Positions 48,906-60,369 of a stretch of DNA of 64,000 nucleotides are shown piece by piece. Both the position numbers and the translations under genes were made by a program. A model generated the notes under the pieces. That model had not been told where the DNA came from. It worked only from the letters and a program-made list of their open reading frames with translations, and searched no databases. The DNA is from Dryas octopetala (Eukaryota > Streptophyta > Magnoliopsida > Rosales > Rosaceae): the NCBI GenBank assembly GCA_963921425.1, contig OY992836.1, positions 13,161,614 through 13,225,613 on the forward strand, read 5' to 3'. Every line of letters begins with the position of its first letter. Within the stretch, counting starts at the first letter, position 1.

Positions 48906-51900
48906 TTACAATAATACGAATCAAGTGTGTACGCTACAACTCAAAAATTACAAAGGTGCACCTCACCAGCCAATTTATTAGACTCAACAGCAATCCTTTA
49001 CTAATATTTTATATAATTATGTAAATATTTTTTTTATATATGGAATGGATTTGATAGCAACTGGTCAAAAGACTAAAACGTACTTCACAATACAAATTAA
49101 AAATAAAATAATTTGGTTGGTTTGTTTGTTTTGTTTTTTAGAATAAAGAAAGCAAAAAAGTAAAGAGAAAATAAGGAAAAATCCGAAGACAGAGAGAGGC
49201 AGGGGTAGTCCGGGCATAGAATAAATGAAATGGAAGGGTGTGCACGCAATTGCTGAACAAGCCACGCCCACTCTTTCTTGCTCTGGGCGCAGTCAGTCCC
49301 TCAGTGGTGGCACACTCGCACCCATCAGTCATCGGTCATCACCACCTCTCTCTCTTCCCACCCTTTTGTCCCCCTCCCTGCATGGCCCCACCTAGAAAAT
49401 ACCCAGTCGGTCATTGTGGGCCATACAATTGTGGTGGAGCCAGTTTCACCTGGGGATGTTCCATCTGTTAATTCAATAGTTGAAAAACGTTGACTCGCTA
49501 CTACCACTTGATCACATCGATCTTCTGTGCTATCATCTGATAGGATGCTTCATAAAACCAACAAAAAGTACTGCCACTCATCTGTTGATGAAAATTCATT
49601 ACAAACGAGTCATGTTCATCACAATTAATTCACTCTAGCAAGTCATGTTCGTGTCAATCAATTGAATTATAACACAATGTTACATATATTATATGAACCG
49701 ATCGAGTACTTCAAACTAAGTTTTAAGGCCTTAATTATTTATTGCATGTTCCTATTAATAGGCAATAAATAACTTAATTATAAGCTTAAATTTGGAGACT
49801 CGAGGGGTTGCTTTATTAGACTCTTCTTAAAACCAATATTGTAATTTCTTAAATTTAAGATAACTTCTATAGAATGGAGTTGTTATCTTATCATTTGTTG
49901 ATTTCGATTCTCTTCTAAAAAATGTGAACAATTATTTCGTGTAATCGATACACTACCAAATGATGTAATTAATTTAATGTGTTATAATATGGATGAATGT
50001 TATTAATATTGTATCATACTAATATAAATATACCGTCCAATAATAATATCTTTATACGTATACACTTTTAAGAGTATTTTTTAGAGTTTAAGATTTTAAA
50101 AATTAATTATTATCCATATGTACGTTATAATTTAAGTGGATTGGTAACACCACATCATTATACTACGTGGTGTTACGGTTATACACAATAATTTCTCGAT
50201 TGATCGATCAACATTTCAAATATGAATCTATTCTTGACTACCAAGTTTGTTGAGGAATTATAAACTAATAATCTCAACAACACCTCATGATCCTTATAAA
50301 TAAATCTTAGATTTTGAGTTCATGTTATCTTATCTTGTAGATGAAGTTCATATTAGAACATAACAATTAATGAAAATTAACAGAAATTCAAAGCCTTTCA
50401 GATTCATACATAGTCTTGGAGGACTAATTCCAAGATAAATAAGAACTATGTATTTAACGATTGAATTTGACACAATCTCACTTGGCCTTTAAATTTAGAT
50501 TGTACGTATTGACCAAGTAAAACTACATACAGCTCAACTTAATTTTGAATTTAGTCAAGAATCAAGATCATAGAATCAGCTTTATCAAAACCTTTCTCCA
50601 TTTTGCATTTTTCGTATTGGATTATAGAGAACATACTAATTATTCAATCAGAAGAAAGATTTTTACAACGAAGTGATTACAGCAATCAATATTTGGCATT
50701 AATGGCCATTATAATTATAATTAATGAAATTTCCCTCAGTATCTAAGATTTTTAACCAAACAAAAAGTTTATTTAGGATTCATGATCTAAATAAAGCATT
50801 ATTCATTCATTAATTAAGATTCGCTCATATTTTGCATTAACGTTCATGCCTCTTTTATAGACTATCAAAATAAAAACAATCCACCTTTGACTCTTATAAT
50901 TACTTCATCTTCAGCCTCCATTCTTATGTGAACAAAATTAAAATTAAAATGCTTTTATATCACTATTTGTTTTCTCTAATGAGCACATAACAAGATTTTG
51001 TCACTCGTTTCTTTTACATTTTCTTAATGGAGGTATTCAACCAAATAACCAACTGACTAACACATTTGATAAGACGCCTTGAGTGTAACTTATATCGAGT
51101 TAAACACCTAAAACTCACTCATAAATTTGATACAAGAATTACGTATAAATTAACTAACTATTAATTTAGTAATGTTTCTCTTTTTCCTTTCAAAAAAAAT
51201 CCCAAATTTAAATCTTCCTTTCTCAGTTTCCCGTATCAAAAAAATAATAATAATTTCAACAAATGGATATGTACAGAAGAAGCACAATGAAAATGACAAA
51301 ATAAAAGAGAGGGCATTTTGGTCATTGAGTGCCATGCAATGCATTGACAACCAAGGCGATCAAAGCGTCCAAACAAGGGCAGTATCGACATTAAACGCGG
51401 ACAGTACAGGGACAAAGAGGAAACTCAGAATGCAATTAATGGTTGCTCAGAATAAGATGTCCTTGTAAAGGGTCAGTAATGGTATACCGCATAAATATTA
51501 CTCTATGCTTAAAAACAAAACCCCACAGCTCAATCGAACGGTCATCACAGCTCAAACCAAATCTCAACGGTAACCAACACTAAGTCATATAAAAATTTGA
51601 CGTCGACGCCATGGTAACAGGACACCCTCTCTCACCCCTTTTCTCCTCTCTATCTGGTTTTTCATTTTATAATTTTTTTCTTCGGAATAATAAATTTTTT
51701 CATCCATTTTGCTTCTGTTGGGATCCTGGAACTCGAAGATCGGATCGAGAGCTCTCTCGCACTCGTACCCGAAACCACCGAGCTCTATCTCGGACTCGGA
51801 GGTCTATTTCAATCTCTCCACCATTTCTTTGCTCTAACCGAAACGCCGGCGTTTCGTTTCGCTCCATTGGATTACAGTTGGTTTTGTTTCCTCTCTCGCA

Positions 51901-51944
51901 GGTGTTACATGGACTTTGAAGGCACGGAGAGAGCGAGAGCTAGA
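48906..51944. other. Intergenic, far 5' flank of the LOB-domain gene
   Basis: AT-rich with no gene seen. 49160-49480 is locally more GC-rich, but its open frames on both strands look like no known protein. Confidence 0.45.
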
Positions 51945-52373
51945 AAGAGAGAGAGAGAGAGAGAGGGTGGAGCGGAAGAGTCGTCGACTGTGATCCGAGC
52001 AAGTTGTGAGTAAAATTTTGAAGGTAAAATCATCCTCTTCTCGAGTTTTTGTTTTTTTTTTTTTCTAGTGTTTCGCGGTTTCGATTTCTCGAAATCTGAG
52101 AGGAAAAAAAGATGTTGCGGTTTTTCACGCCGCGATTGCGAAGAACTGCTGTGGATTTTTCTGATTCCGGTTTCGAATATTGATCGTTTTCGTTTACTCG
52201 GATCTAGAAAGATCCGTTGGCCGAGATTTTGTTGCATTTTCTTGAGCTCGAAGTTAACACACACACAAACACAGTGTTTCTGAGAGCTTCTCCTTCACGC
52301 CGTTGATATTTCGGTTTACATTTCCGGTAATTGACAGCAATTAGTTCTTCTTTCATTGTTTTCTGTTGCACTG

Positions 52374-52414
<41 letters not shown>

Positions 52415-52973
52415 AGGCGTAGTGTGAAGGAAGCCATTGTTGTAGGTTTGACAGTATCTGAAACAATCTTTTCGTCGAACAGATTCTAAACGATTCGCTT
52501 CATCCTTCTCTCTTTATTTTTTTCTTAATTTTTCTGCTTCTGAATCTCACAAATTCACAAACGGCTTTAATTGTTTTGATTTTCTTATTATTATCTGTTT
52601 GCTTTGGTTAGAAGTCACTGTTTGATTATAGGTATCATGTCGGTTTTCTTTTAATTACCAACAGATTATGAGACGGTTTTAATGGCGACCCATCCATTTT
52701 TTCTAAAATCGATAAATCAATGAAGCTTCCCTGAATCCCCTATGCATTTGCCTCTCTGATTTTTCCCACATTTCAATGAATTTATTAAACAAAAAAGAAA
52801 AAAAACTCTCTCTCTCTCTCTCTCCTTAGGTTTTGTCCTTGTTGAAAGGTCCATTTGTCTTTCTTGTATTGCATCAAATTACCAGTATTGACTTGGATTC
52901 ATTTTTATTTATTGTTTTTTGCTCGGGTGTTTGCAGTTGATTAACAAAAAAGAAAAATAAAATCGATTAAACG
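51945..52973 (+). promoter_or_regulatory. Leader region of the LOB-domain gene with GA and CT tracts
   Basis: Contains (GA)n at about 51945-51966, (CT)n at 52377-52411 and a shorter (CT)n at about 52807-52826, the usual make-up of plant core promoters and 5' leaders. GTGTTTGCAG at about 52928-52937 looks like a splice acceptor, so the leader may hold an intron. The transcription start cannot be placed from sequence alone. Confidence 0.4.
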
Positions 52974-53945
52974 ATGTCGTCGTCAAACTCTCCGTGCGCA
53001 GCCTGCAAGTTTCTCAGGCGGAAGTGCACACAAGAGTGCGTGTTCGCACCCTATTTCCCGCCGGATCAGCCGCAGAAGTTCGCGAACGTTCACAAGGTTT
53101 TCGGGGCCAGCAATGTGGCCAAGATCCTCAACGAGCTCAGCGCCACGCAGCGGGAGGACGCCGTGAACTCGCTGGCCTACGAAGCCGAGGCTCGGCTCCG
53201 AGACCCGGTCTACGGCTGCGTCGGCCTGATCTCGATCCTCCAGCAAAGGCTGAAGGCGGTTCAGGCCGACCTCTTCCAGGCGAGGAAAGAGCTCGCCACT
53301 TACATGGGCCCACAGGCCATGCTCTCCATTCTCCAACCCCCAGCTTATATGCCGCAACAGCTTCAAGGAAACGCCTCTTCTTCTGCGCTCCCGCCGTACA
53401 ACATTTCGCCGATGATGGGAGTTCCGACTGGGCCTTCCGGCGTCCAGTTGATGATTCGAGAGCCTCAGCCAAACCAGCAACAGCAGATGTTTGAGGCTCA
53501 GCAATTGGCGGCGGCGAGAGAGCAGCAGGAGCTGTTTAGAACTTACGATCATCAGCAGCAGCAGAATAAACAGCCAATGCACACTCAGCAGACTCAACAT
53601 CATCATCAAGATCATGTGAGGTTTAACAGTGGGTTCGACTCGTCCGCTGGCTCGGTTACTGTCAGCGGGTTCACTCAGTTGCCCGCAGGAGCATCGCCCA
53701 GCGGTGTTTCACCTTCTTTGGCTCTGGGCTTTGATAATGCTTACCACCAGATTCAGCAAACGGAACCTCCTCACCATCACCACCATCCTCATCACCATCC
53801 TCACCACCATCAGCTTCAGCTTGAGGCTCAACTGTTGCTCCAATCCCATCAGCCACACCAGGGTCAGCAATCACAGCAACCCCATCTGCAGCTAAAGCCC
53901 GAAGGCGGCGAGGAAGGTAGTAGGAGTGTTGGGCCGTCATGTTGA
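52974..53945 (+). CDS. LOB-domain transcription factor, LBD36/ASL1-like (class I)
   Basis: Plant-specific nuclear DNA-binding protein of the LATERAL ORGAN BOUNDARIES family, in organ-boundary and leaf or petal patterning. One exon, 323 residues. Residues 8-22 form the zinc-binding C-block CAACKFLRRKCTQEC. The GAS block includes FANVHKVFGASNVAKILNEL, and the LX6LX3LX6L coiled coil lies in GCVGLISILQQRLKAVQADL, which makes it class I. The C-terminal half is Gln/His-rich, with poly-His/Pro runs around residue 265. That long tail, and its place next to MAPKKK5-like and L25 genes as in Arabidopsis (At5g66870), support LBD36/ASL1 rather than AS2. Its GC-rich coding region stands out from the surrounding DNA. 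Confidence 0.93.
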   Translation: MSSSNSPCAACKFLRRKCTQECVFAPYFPPDQPQKFANVHKVFGASNVAKILNELSATQREDAVNSLAYEAEARLRDPVYGCVGLISILQQRLKAVQADLFQARKELATYMGPQAMLSILQPPAYMPQQLQGNASSSALPPYNISPMMGVPTGPSGVQLMIREPQPNQQQQMFEAQQLAAAREQQELFRTYDHQQQQNKQPMHTQQTQHHHQDHVRFNSGFDSSAGSVTVSGFTQLPAGASPSGVSPSLALGFDNAYHQIQQTEPPHHHHHPHHHPHHHQLQLEAQLLLQSHQPHQGQQSQQPHLQLKPEGGEEGSRSVGPSC

Positions 53946-56900
53946 TGTCTTCTGCAGCTCTTTAATTTGTGCCTTCCCGCTTTTTCATTGAATCAAATTT
54001 TCATTCTAGGTATGCTCTCTCTAATTTTTCTGCTTCCCATTTTGCAATTCATGCATGTCTTTTATTTATTTATTTATTTTTGTCAATGTTAGCTGGGTAG
54101 ATGTGCTTTTGCATTTATGAATGTTGTGATGGTTTTATGTGCAAATTGGGTTTTGCTTTTTCATGAAAGGGAACAAATGGGTGATATCGTGGAAAGCCAA
54201 AATTACTCTTTATTGCATAGAGTAGCTGTGGTTGGTTAAGAGAATTATTGTCTTTTCACAGCCAGGGATGTTCCCCAACGCACCTTCATCAATAACATCT
54301 GAGGAGAATAGCAGCCTTAGGTCTTCACTTGACACTTGCTCATGCACTTCGTAATATCCCTTTCTCTCCTGATGAACCATTTTTTTCCTTGCCATGATGG
54401 TTTTTGTCAGAGATATAAATATATCCGCGTAGCTGTGATAGTGTGATGTGATGCTCTGCTTGAGCTAATTGGACACATTGATTGCATGTTTGATATATGG
54501 GTCCAAATTGTGGAAAAGGAAAAACATGCCATACCTTCTATGTTTGACTCGACTTAACAATTGGACAAAATGGGGGTAGCTAGAAAGGTTTTTAAGGCAA
54601 TTGGGTTGACAAACAAAATTTATGATCTCCACTTTTAGCCCTTAAATTGTTCTTCGCATTGTGTAAGGACAATACTACCCTTCTCGATCTCCTACCTACC
54701 TAATAACAAGTCTCAGTTTTGGCATCTGTGGGACATGATAATGCAAAAGTCAAGTCTTATTCCAAATTCTCTATCTCATTAAGACTGAAACTTCATTTGT
54801 GTTCTCTGTAGACTGTGATTTTGCTATATGTATTTCTCAACTACACAGTGTAGAGAAATAGACTAGAGATCTTTTTTGACATGTCATGTAGAACAGTACA
54901 ACGTATGGCACTTTTCGCCAATATACATATATATTGAAGTACCATGTAGATGAATATTAATTAGTAGGATTCTTGATTTTTTTTGTTTTTAATTTGGTTT
55001 TAAGTGATATATGGTGCTGTTCTCAAGATTATGTGAATAGGGCATTACTATATGGTTTTTATTTAGTTTATTGCTTCCTAAATCTTGATTACTTTTTTAT
55101 CTTTGAACTTTTATTAATATTGTTTGATAGCATGTAGATATACATCAGACATCTCCTAATACGGGTTATCCTTTTATTCTTTTTCCCTGCAGTTCATATC
55201 TTATGCATACAACTGGAGAGATCTAGAGAGAGAGAGAGAGAGAGAGCTAGAGAGAGAGATTTACAAATGAGATTTAGAGAGGTTCTATTAATTATCTGAG
55301 GTTCAAGTAATTATCTGAGGTCCGAAATCTGCATCATTTTTGAATTTAAAGAGAGAGCTTTCATTGGAGAGACAATTCGAAGTGTAGGAACTGCATTGAT
55401 CTTCGAGTACAGTCTTGTCTTTATCTTCTGGATTAGTACTAGTGGTAACTTATAATTCATCCTTCTTTTTTGCAAAGATGTAAATCTGAACGTCTGGAAG
55501 TATCTAATGCATGTTTCCATCTCTAGTTATATTACTTATTATTATGATTATTATATGTTAATATTATTGTTTCTAGTTGCCAAGGGGCTACTTATTATAT
55601 ATAAGTACAACTACCTACTAGTCTACTACTATTATTATTACTGTTATAAAGTTATCGTTATTTATATTGTTGTTGTAATAACAAAACATATAAAAGAGAT
55701 AAATTATGTTGACAGTAGTGCATAGTTACACTAGTACGTACAGTAGTACTACCCAATACACAATAATGTATTTTTCTTTGTGATAATTACTTCACATTTT
55801 GTTTCACTCGATAAACCTATATATATATATATATGTACTTTGTTGATAGTGGTGAAAACTATAGCATGACCATTCATTATACATTGGTGTTATATAATAT
55901 AAGGTTCCATGTGGACATGTGCATTTAAAATAAGAGATTTGAATATAATTTCTTTAGTTTACTCCATATGAAAAAATAAAGAACAAGAGAAAGAATATAT
56001 ACATATGTAAATGCTTTTTATTGACATTGTTAATTTATTATTGAATTAAAAAGAAAATACTTAAGTGATTTGAAAAATGAACTTGAAATAACATATTTTT
56101 TAAGTCTTTGAATTTCTTCATATCTTAAAACAGTCAAATTTGAATGCTGATATATTAATTTTGTTAATTAACATAAATTTGATATTACTAAAAATCTCAT
56201 AAGCAATTCATAACAAAATTCAAATACAAATCCCTCATTTTGAATTCACTATCTAACGTAACTTAAATGATAATATTTAATGACTTGATTTTCCTTCTAG
56301 TCATTATATTGTAGCAAATTAGCAATACAGCCATATGGTTTGTCTCTCTAGGAAGGAAAAGTTTGGGTCAACCAAAGAGATCTATCATATTGGGATTAGT
56401 GTTAGCTTTATAAGAATTAAGGACGTCCATAACAATTTGTTTTTAATAATACGACAGTACGTACAGTGTTTATATTTTATTTTATTTTTGTAAATATTAG
56501 GGTCTGTGGTGGTCCACTTTCACCCTGAATCATATTGACTTGTTATTTATTATTCAAACAGTGTATGGATCTGTCTTTTAATGAGACGAAGACCTTGACC
56601 TTAAATAATTAATTTGCTGCATGAGAGTCCATGCCGCATTTTGGACATGACAGGCAGCTAGCCATAAAGCTCAGATCGTTTTCCACAAACAAATTAAACT
56701 TCACATGTGCCAATTAATGACACAAGTTTAATTAGTTGATAAACATGTTATCTTTATGGCCTTAAAAATTCGCTCTCATACACGTGGATATTGGATAATC
56801 TCAGTTGTTATCTTATCTTTCATAGATAGAGATCAATTTTCTTACAAGTAATAAGATTATTGTTATCAATTGACCATTTCGTATATTCTCTCTCCCACAT

Positions 56901-57426
56901 AAATATATAATTTATTATGCAAATGAATTTCACTTCTATTAAAAAAAATAATTCGTTCATATAAATATGTAGTCCCAATATTCATCTGAAAATTCGATCA
57001 CTTTCATTAGTTAATATTTAAGGCAGATATATTAGAATTTCAACTCATCTCACGCAATGTGTTTTTTGTTTATCTAGCTTACCCAGATTGTATATGAATC
57101 ATTGAGAAACCAATTTGTCTTCCTATAAAAGGACAATTAATGATACAACACCAATTGTTGCAAATTAATAATGACGTACCCACTAGATGCATGAACCAAA
57201 TGTACTAGATTCGCAATATTATTTAGTTTAATTCCTTTCATTCTATTTAGTCGGCTACCCTGATTTAAAAATAATTCGTTGAGTGTTCTTATTGTGCACA
57301 TCCTAACCGATTTAATGTAAAGAATGATTCAATTAGGAAAAACAAGAATGGTAGGAGTGGAGTTTATTCCGTCCCTTTGGGTTTTTGTTACACAAGGATT
57401 ATCACAAGGAATATATTATAAATCAT
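53946..57426. other. AT-rich intergenic DNA
   Basis: 3' flank of the LOB-domain gene and beyond. Contains a (GA)n tract (about 55224-55259) and an (AT)n tract (about 55819-55834). No gene seen. Confidence 0.5.
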
Positions 57427-57494
57427 GTTGACTGATTGAGCTGTCGCTAATTGGCATGATGTTGACTGATTGAGCTGTCGCTAATTGGCATGAT
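57427..57494. repeat. Perfect 34-bp tandem duplication
   Basis: Two identical adjacent units, each starting GTTGACTGATTGAG and ending AATTGGCATGAT. No mismatch, so recent. Confidence 0.9.
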
Positions 57495-57673
57495 GCGATG
57501 TACCTTTACACGAATCCATATATATATTATGAAGTAGCTAGTTACATTACATCTGATCATGGTCCAATTCATAGATTGCATGGAAATGTGGAATGCCTTT
57601 GAGTACACGTGCTTTCCCTCATAGAATCATCGATTCCAGTGATTTATGAACAAAACTAACCTGTGCATTAACC

Positions 57674-58448
57674 TTTTTTTTTTCTTTTTTATTGAAAGAT
57701 ATTTTATTGAATAAAACTAAACAAGAGTTACAATACAATTAAAGCTACTCTTGAAGCCACACAAGAGCTTCTCACACCCAACTAATATGATTTACACAAT
57801 GTAAAACAAAGTAGGCAATAATATGTGTCATCCCATTATAATTCTAGACACATAACTAGAGTAAACCTTAAATAGAATCCAAAACTCTCTTAACTTCTTT
57901 CAAAAAGTGCCCGTCAAAAACTAAATCCTTATCTATCTTCTAAAATTGAAAGATCTGCAAGAGAATATAAGAAAACCCATCACCCAAGACATGCAAATTG
58001 GATTTCGTGCAAAAACGTCAATCTCTACTTATTGGGAGGAAGCAATATGACCAAGAGGGAGGGCCATAACCACTACAACCTCTTTGTGTGATCATGAACA
58101 ATCGTACACGCATTACCCACCCCCAAAACGGGAACTAAAGTACCATCAAACTTGAAAAATACACGAACAAGAAACTGGCTAGAGTTCATCTCTATTGACA
58201 AAAAGTCAGAGGAAAATTCTAGACAAACCTTCTCGAATAATAAAAAAGTGGACTTGACAAAACAAAACAAAAACTAATCCTCGATCAAGAAAGGGACTCA
58301 AAACATAAGAAAACTAAAGCATTAGCCCGCAGAGGCCTAGGACTTGAAGATCTAGGCATTAGCAGACAAAATTTTGGAGGTTGTTTTTCTCTTTAGCGGT
58401 TAGGGTTTTTTTCTCTTTTGGTTAATTAACAACTTTTATTGCTTCCTA
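57674..58448 (-). mobile_element. 5'-truncated LINE fragment with poly(A) tail
   Basis: Flanked by the direct repeat TGCATTAACC (57664-57673 and 58449-58458). The left end on + is a T-rich run, i.e. a poly(A) tail of a minus-strand element. Minus-strand reading near 58100-58200 gives FFKFDGTLVPVLGVGNACTI followed by VHDHTKRL, which resembles the RNase H domain at the end of plant LINE ORF2; stops follow. This is a dead non-LTR retrotransposon fragment, 775 bp long. Confidence 0.7.
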
Positions 58449-58483
58449 TGCATTAACCCTAAATACATAATAATATAATAATG

Positions 58484-59092
58484 AGTAGTGTTATTCCCAC
58501 CTCCCTTTAAAATAATTAATAAAATATTAAATAATAAATTTATTCTTTGTAAAATTACTTAAAAGGACAATGATTTGAAGTAAAAAAAAATTGCCTTGAT
58601 GTGGTTCCAGCCATGGTGGCTGCCATGACAATCTTCAAGCATGGTGATTATTATTTTCCATGGCAACTGCCATGATATTTTCCTTTGATAAAAAAAATTA
58701 AAAAATGAAAAGAAAGAAAGACACAATACCCACTTGTAATCAACATCACTTAATGGTATAATTAATGTGTGAGTGAAGGTTGTGGATTGTGATATTCTTT
58801 GGTCGTACGCAATGTTTTGTTGTTGAAGAGATATGAAGATGGTGATGGTTCATTGAATATATGTTTAGGATGATAAATACTAGGGGTTGTAGAGATATGC
58901 AACTACCAAAATGGTGATTGTAGTTCAAACAAAAATATCATGGACTTTAGGGATTGAGGATATTTTAGGTGTATTGAGTTTATGAGATGGGTGGGAAGAG
59001 TAGAAGTAATATTTCTGGGGGTGAAAAAATTAAGTGTGTGGAAAAATAGAGATGAGGGGTGAGAATAATAATACTCTATAATAATATTATTA
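58484..59092. repeat. Possible MITE
   Basis: The left end AGTGTTATTCCCACCTCCC is roughly mirrored on the right by GGGGTGAGAATAATAATACT. The inside has two CCATGG..GCCATGA blocks in short inverted order. Weak. Confidence 0.3.
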
Positions 59093-60369
59093 TTATTAAA
59101 AAAAAATTATTAAGACCACTTTCAAGCTTGCTTTTAATAAGGTTATAAACTTATAATTATGTAGAGTTTTTTTCTCTCATTAGAAATTTAATATGTTATA
59201 TGGTTAAACTGTAAATTCTAACCATTTTATTCAAACAAAAATTTACTTGAGAAATAGTTTAGAATCTTTAGATTGATAACCTCATAACATAACATAACAT
59301 GTTAAATTGTCTAATAAAACAACTATTTCCTAAAAAATGATATGCATAAACCATGTATGTCAATGTGAACTTTGAAATGAAGCTGGCTTTCATTTTTTGA
59401 TAAATAAGAAAAAAAAAATGTACAACAAATTCAAGGTGTTTTGACTTTTCAATTCATGTAACTATCAGGTCCAGATTTTGAGATATTGCGACAAGCTGCA
59501 AAAGAATAAGTCAGTCTCGCGGCCAAGGTGGGAAAGTGTTCCCTCAACCAAAGATAGTGGCCCAAGACTGTTAGCCAGTTTCCATTGATAATTTGATACC
59601 CAGATCCTTTATAACACCGAAAAATGAAAGAAAAGTAGAAAACTACAGCATACTTTTACATGGTCCCCAAAAACTTCCTAAATATATGTTAATTCAGAAA
59701 ACAAAAATTTTAAGCTTTAGCTTCGAAAACCCAGCACCATAGAAATTCATATATTTTTGTCACTCATCCTTTGCCTTGTTTTCTGACTTTCAAATATCTT
59801 TGACTTTCAGTACCAATTTACAGCTTGTACAGCTTTTATACTCTCCTTCCAGTTCCAGCCATGTTAAATTCTTCCCCCACTTCCATGTATCTGCACCTGT
59901 TCAAAACCGGGTGTTAGTTTCCCATACAAAAGAAAGCTCGTTTTTCAGTGCATCAAAATAAAACTCAGCAATCTCTTGGCCAAAAAAAAAAAAATAATAA
60001 AACTCAGCAATCAGTCCAAAATTCATATAGATAATGTTTTTTTTAGGTGATAGAAACTAAACAAATATTAGCAAAACAAGATTAGACCTCACATCAGGCA
60101 GGACTTAGGTGGGCCAAAGCCATTTGTTTCCTTACAGTCTTACAGATTTCTTGTTAATAGATATTTGCATCAGCAATACTATAAGAAACTATTTATCGCA
60201 TTCCATGATTTAGTACAATGATTACTACTTGTGTTGAACTGTCGGGGAAATCCACCGAAGAAAAAGGTCAAGAGGTGAGGTAAGGCTATGATTGACCAAC
60301 TACTGTCATTTATGTAATAAAGATAGAATAAATGAAACAGCAAAAGGTAAATTTACACTAACCAGAAAG
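59093..60369. other. Intergenic, 3' flank of the Misato-like gene
   Basis: No gene seen. AAAACTCAGCAATC occurs twice, 38-40 bases apart, near 59960-60012, around an A-rich stretch. Confidence 0.45.

Noticed and set aside
49238..49493. Open frames in a GC-richer patch
   Set aside because: Two overlapping + frames and a - frame, none with a recognisable domain or splice context.
52983..53615. 210-codon open frame on - across the LOB-domain gene
   Set aside because: It is a shadow caused by the high GC content of the LOB coding sequence.
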